Of a stretch of 64,000 bases of DNA, positions 61,431-64,000 are shown in pieces. The first letter of the stretch is position 1, and each line of letters starts with the position of its first letter. Origin of the DNA: Blasia pusilla (lineage: Eukaryota > Marchantiophyta > Marchantiopsida > Blasiales); assembly GCA_050084515.1 (NCBI GenBank), contig CM114271.1, positions 45,508,001 through 45,572,000 of the forward strand, written 5' to 3'. Under the pieces are notes generated by a model that was not told the origin of the DNA, ran no database searches, and saw only the letters and a list, made by a program, of their open reading frames with translations. Both the position numbers and the translations under genes were made by a program.

Positions 61431-61848
61431 ATAGTCGGTCCGGGTGGGCTAGAGATCGTGCACTAGGTGGTCCTGTTGGGGGACGAGGAGCTGGAGTTGC
61501 CCGACATGGTGGTGGAGCTGCCCGTGGAGGAGGTAGAGTCCTACCATCTAGACGCGTCGAGGGAGATGTCGGGCGTGTGGCTAGGATGGCTGCTCACATA
61601 CATCAGCTACAGGAGCAGATTGCCGCTATGGCATTGACATTACCCGATGCCGGATCCGTGGCATCGACATCATATGGAGTAGCCAGAGATATGGAGGATC
61701 CTGGTTGGATATGTGGGATTGCCCAGATGGAGGCAGCCGTAGTTGTGATGCGTGGAGCAACCGCAGAGTTGGATCCACAGCGAGGGGAACCGAGGAAACA
61801 GACTAGGCTTCCTCAGTATTTCACGTTGTCCGAGACGATGACGACCCC

Positions 61849-62703
61849 ATGATGGGTCCTAATCAGAGTTCTTGGAGAGTTGGTGATGTTGTTGGTATGC
61901 AGGCACGGAGGGCGATGGGAGAAGCGAGTGCGACGATTCCTATTGTTGATGCTCAGGAGGGGCATGTGTCGAACATGTTGCTAGGACTGGCCACCATTGT
62001 GTATCGCGCTCCTTTATTTTTTGCTTCCGATGTTATGACGTTGGGGGGTACGCCCGCCGAGGCTTTTCGGCTGGCCTCCAGGCTATGTGAGCGTGGAGTT
62101 GGAGTTCTTGCATCACGTTCAAAGATGATTGCAGAGGAGGTGATGGACCTGCCCTTGGAGCGGATGCTCGAGCCATCCACGTCAGATTCATGGCAGGCTG
62201 CGGCTGCTAGGATGGCAGAGATGCCCGCTGAACCCGCGAAAGAGTGTGCCATGGCTTCTCCTGGTGTTGTGTTGCTAGATAACCAAGGAGAGGTCTTCCA
62301 GTTGGTGAGTCCCGGAGGTAGAGCTTTTAGTCCGTAGCGCGTCTTGTTGGATTCAGAAGCGCAACCCCTAATGTTGGGGAAAGCGTCATTCAGAGGATTG
62401 GGCTTGACGAGAGCCGATATGGAGCGTTGTCCATTCCGGATACAAACATCCTTGGGTGGAGTAAGTACCACACAATATATCACCCGAAAGGAGGTCGTGA
62501 TGAGGATTCGCTCGGGACATCCTACAGATGAGTCCGTGGTGCGAGCCAAGGCGATAGTGACTGATGAAGAGACTCACGACGTCTTGGTTGATGGAGCAGT
62601 GTTATACTCGATGGGGTTTGCCCTGGATTACTGGGAGGAGTCAGCGTCCGACAGACCAGGATGGCACTCAGGTGATGGGCGTCTTAGCTCATTACCCGTT
62701 TGA
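61849..62703 (+). pseudogene. linker and aspartic-protease-like region
   Basis: One frame is open from 61849 to a TAG at 62335-62337 and again to a TGA at 62701-62703. The second part begins LLDSEAQPLMLGK, which matches the retroviral-type protease active site D-S/T-G-A with Gly changed to Glu. It continues to VLVDGAVLYSMGFALDYW, the position of the protease flap and C-terminal part in plant gypsy elements, and GWHSGDGR. The changed active-site Gly and the stops make it non-functional. The first part (61849-62337) is Ala-rich and helical, without a recognised domain. Confidence 0.7.
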
Positions 62704-63019
62704 TTCACAAGTGCAGTGATCGAGCAACGGCCAGGAGAGGTGGCGACCTTAGCAGCATTTAGCAGTGCCATCACTTGGCCTAGTGATTTGATTGAGGGAC
62801 ATGTCCATGCAGAGGATACTCCCATTCCTGAGATTTCTATGGAGAGGAGTGTTATGGTAGCCGCATCATTCCGCGGAGGAGAGGTATAATTGTGGGGCTC
62901 GACTAAGGAGCTTCGATGATTGGCAGATGAGCAGGTGCAGACCGCGTGGAGCAAGGCGTTTGCACCGAAGCGTGATGGGTCTAAGAAACCCGAGGTTGCA
63001 GGGAGTGCTACAATGACAC

Positions 63020-63996
63020 CCTTAGATACCACACCCATTGTGTGGTGTATCCCGGAGGAGGGTATTCGAGTGTTAGATCTATTTGGAGGGATTAGCACCT
63101 GGTTAGCTGCTGTTTTGCAGGCAGGAGTGCGAGTGCAGCACTACCTGTATGTGGAGAGTGATGATGTTGCAAGGTGCGTCTCACTACGATATGTGGCGCA
63201 GTTACACGTACGTTTTCCCGACTTCTTGTCTGCGTCCGCGGTACAGGGGTACCAGAGTTCCCTATCGAGGGATATTTTGTTGCTGGGGCATAGGACTTAG
63301 AGCGGGTAGTGACCATTGATTTGGTCATTGTCGGTTGGCCATGTCAAGGCCAATCGAGTGTTGGACGAGGCAACGGGTTGGCTGACACTCGGTCCAGGTT
63401 GTTTTGGGAGATGTTGAGGGTCTTACGACACTTGCAGGAGCACCAAACTTGTTCTCCAGCCTACATTTTGGAGAACGTGCCGATCTTAGGAGACTCTAGG
63501 TCACGGGTGGTGACGACTACTCATCAAGTGCATGCCTGGATCGGCCCAACAATGTTCTTGGATGCGGCGAGTGTAGGGTCTAGAGCCCATCGCCCGCGTC
63601 TATGATGGACCAACTTGGTGCCCCATGCGGTGTTACCGAGGGCGTATGCAAGAGTGGAGCACCCCTTCCATTTGTTAGTGGATTCCATTCTGGATCCAAG
63701 TCGTCGATCACAGGCAGTGAGGCACGATGATCAACCACCATTGACTGTGGTCAACAGGGTAGGCAGGCCGCGGGCAACCTTGCCCACATTTGTGAGTTTT
63801 CCCGCTTCTTATGCATACAAGGAGGCCAGTCCTGGCTTGGTTTAGGATGACCAGGTTCAGCGGTTGGTGGAGCCCAACACCAACGAGAGAGAGCGAGCAA
63901 TGGGATTTCCCACAAGAGTGAGGGCAGTACCGTAAGTGTCAGAGGCATCACGACGCCATGTCTTGGATCAGGCGATGGACTTGAACTGCTTGACAT
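63020..63996 (+). pseudogene. C5-cytosine DNA methyltransferase domain inside the retrotransposon
   Basis: Would methylate cytosine at C5 using S-adenosylmethionine. Motif I is VLDLFGGIST (63067-63100), followed by a motif II-like acidic YVESDD. Motif IV is GWPCQGQSS with the catalytic Cys codon at 63342-63344. Motif VI is YILENVP (Glu codon 63471-63473). Motif VIII is SRAHRPRL (near 63580-63602). The C-terminal part has RERAMGFP and QAMDLNCLTW, which correspond to motifs IX and X. The frame continues that of the protease up to about 63290. A frameshift then leads into the next frame, where a TGA at 63603-63605, a TAG at 63843-63845 and a TAA near 63932 interrupt it. The domain lacks the BAH, chromo or PWWP regions of host enzymes such as MET1, CMT or DRM. 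It ends close to the window edge. Confidence 0.85.
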
Positions 63997-64000
63997 GGAT

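Larger units (their letters stand above)
58061..64000 (+). mobile_element. LTR retrotransposon carrying a cytosine DNA methyltransferase, 5' part
   Basis: Putative 5' LTR (58061-58529), primer-binding site near 58534, GC-rich leader, gag-like region (60134-61430), linker and aspartic-protease-like region (61849-62703), then a C5-cytosine methyltransferase domain (about 63020-63996) at the edge of the window. Reverse transcriptase, RNase H and integrase must lie outside the window, if present. The region is much more GC-rich than its surroundings. Gag, protease and the first half of the methyltransferase share one plus-strand frame for long stretches, which points to a single ancestral polyprotein. 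Nonsense codons and indels show the copy is dead. The Ty3/gypsy type is inferred from gag with zinc knuckles, the protease position and the LTR start TGTCACGG, not from a reverse transcriptase. Confidence 0.8.

Overview
This window comes from a plant nuclear genome. The four host genes have many short GT-AG introns and land-plant protein families: a GCP2 with 25 exons, an organellar mTERF, an EDRF1-like protein, a chalcone isomerase and DPH2. Long AT-rich intergenic stretches hold decayed copia, Ty3/gypsy-like, CACTA and Helitron elements. Divergence from seed-plant homologues, plus a chalcone isomerase that keeps nearly the canonical active site, suggests a non-seed land plant, perhaps a lycophyte or liverwort. 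That placement is an inference, and nothing here fixes the species.

Layout. 1-3280: the 3' part of a broken copia retrotransposon with its right LTR. 3281-7650: AT-rich sequence without a recognisable gene. 7650-8700: a GC-rich promoter-like block. 8703-17557 (+): GCP2, the gamma-tubulin complex component. 18778-23162 (-): an mTERF gene, tail-to-tail with GCP2. 23163-29560: repeats, including a cluster of small Helitrons, two of them nested in opposite orientation. 30107-36567 (+): EDRF1-like gene. 36568-46430: mostly non-genic, with a decayed CACTA (En/Spm) element at 39480-42967 and more Helitrons. 46435-48394 (-): chalcone isomerase. 51302-55104 (-): DPH2, a diphthamide-biosynthesis radical enzyme subunit. 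55105-58060: non-genic. 58061 to the end: the 5' part of an LTR retrotransposon.

The most unusual object is that last element. After a putative LTR, a gag-like region and an aspartic-protease-like region, it carries a C5-cytosine DNA methyltransferase domain (motifs I, IV, VI, VIII and the C-terminal motifs). Protease and methyltransferase lie in the same reading frame. Capture of cytosine methyltransferases by retrotransposons has been reported in a charophyte alga and in dinoflagellates (from memory). A land-plant gag-protease-methyltransferase arrangement deserves follow-up. This copy is inactivated by nonsense changes and frameshifts.

The host genes are unrelated housekeeping or metabolic genes and do not form a cluster or pathway: microtubule nucleation (GCP2), organelle gene expression (mTERF), a conserved nuclear factor of unclear plant role (EDRF1), flavonoid synthesis (CHI) and eEF2 modification (DPH2). 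Exon borders were chosen by eye from splice signals, phase and family conservation. Internal exons are well supported; first exons and untranslated regions are less certain.
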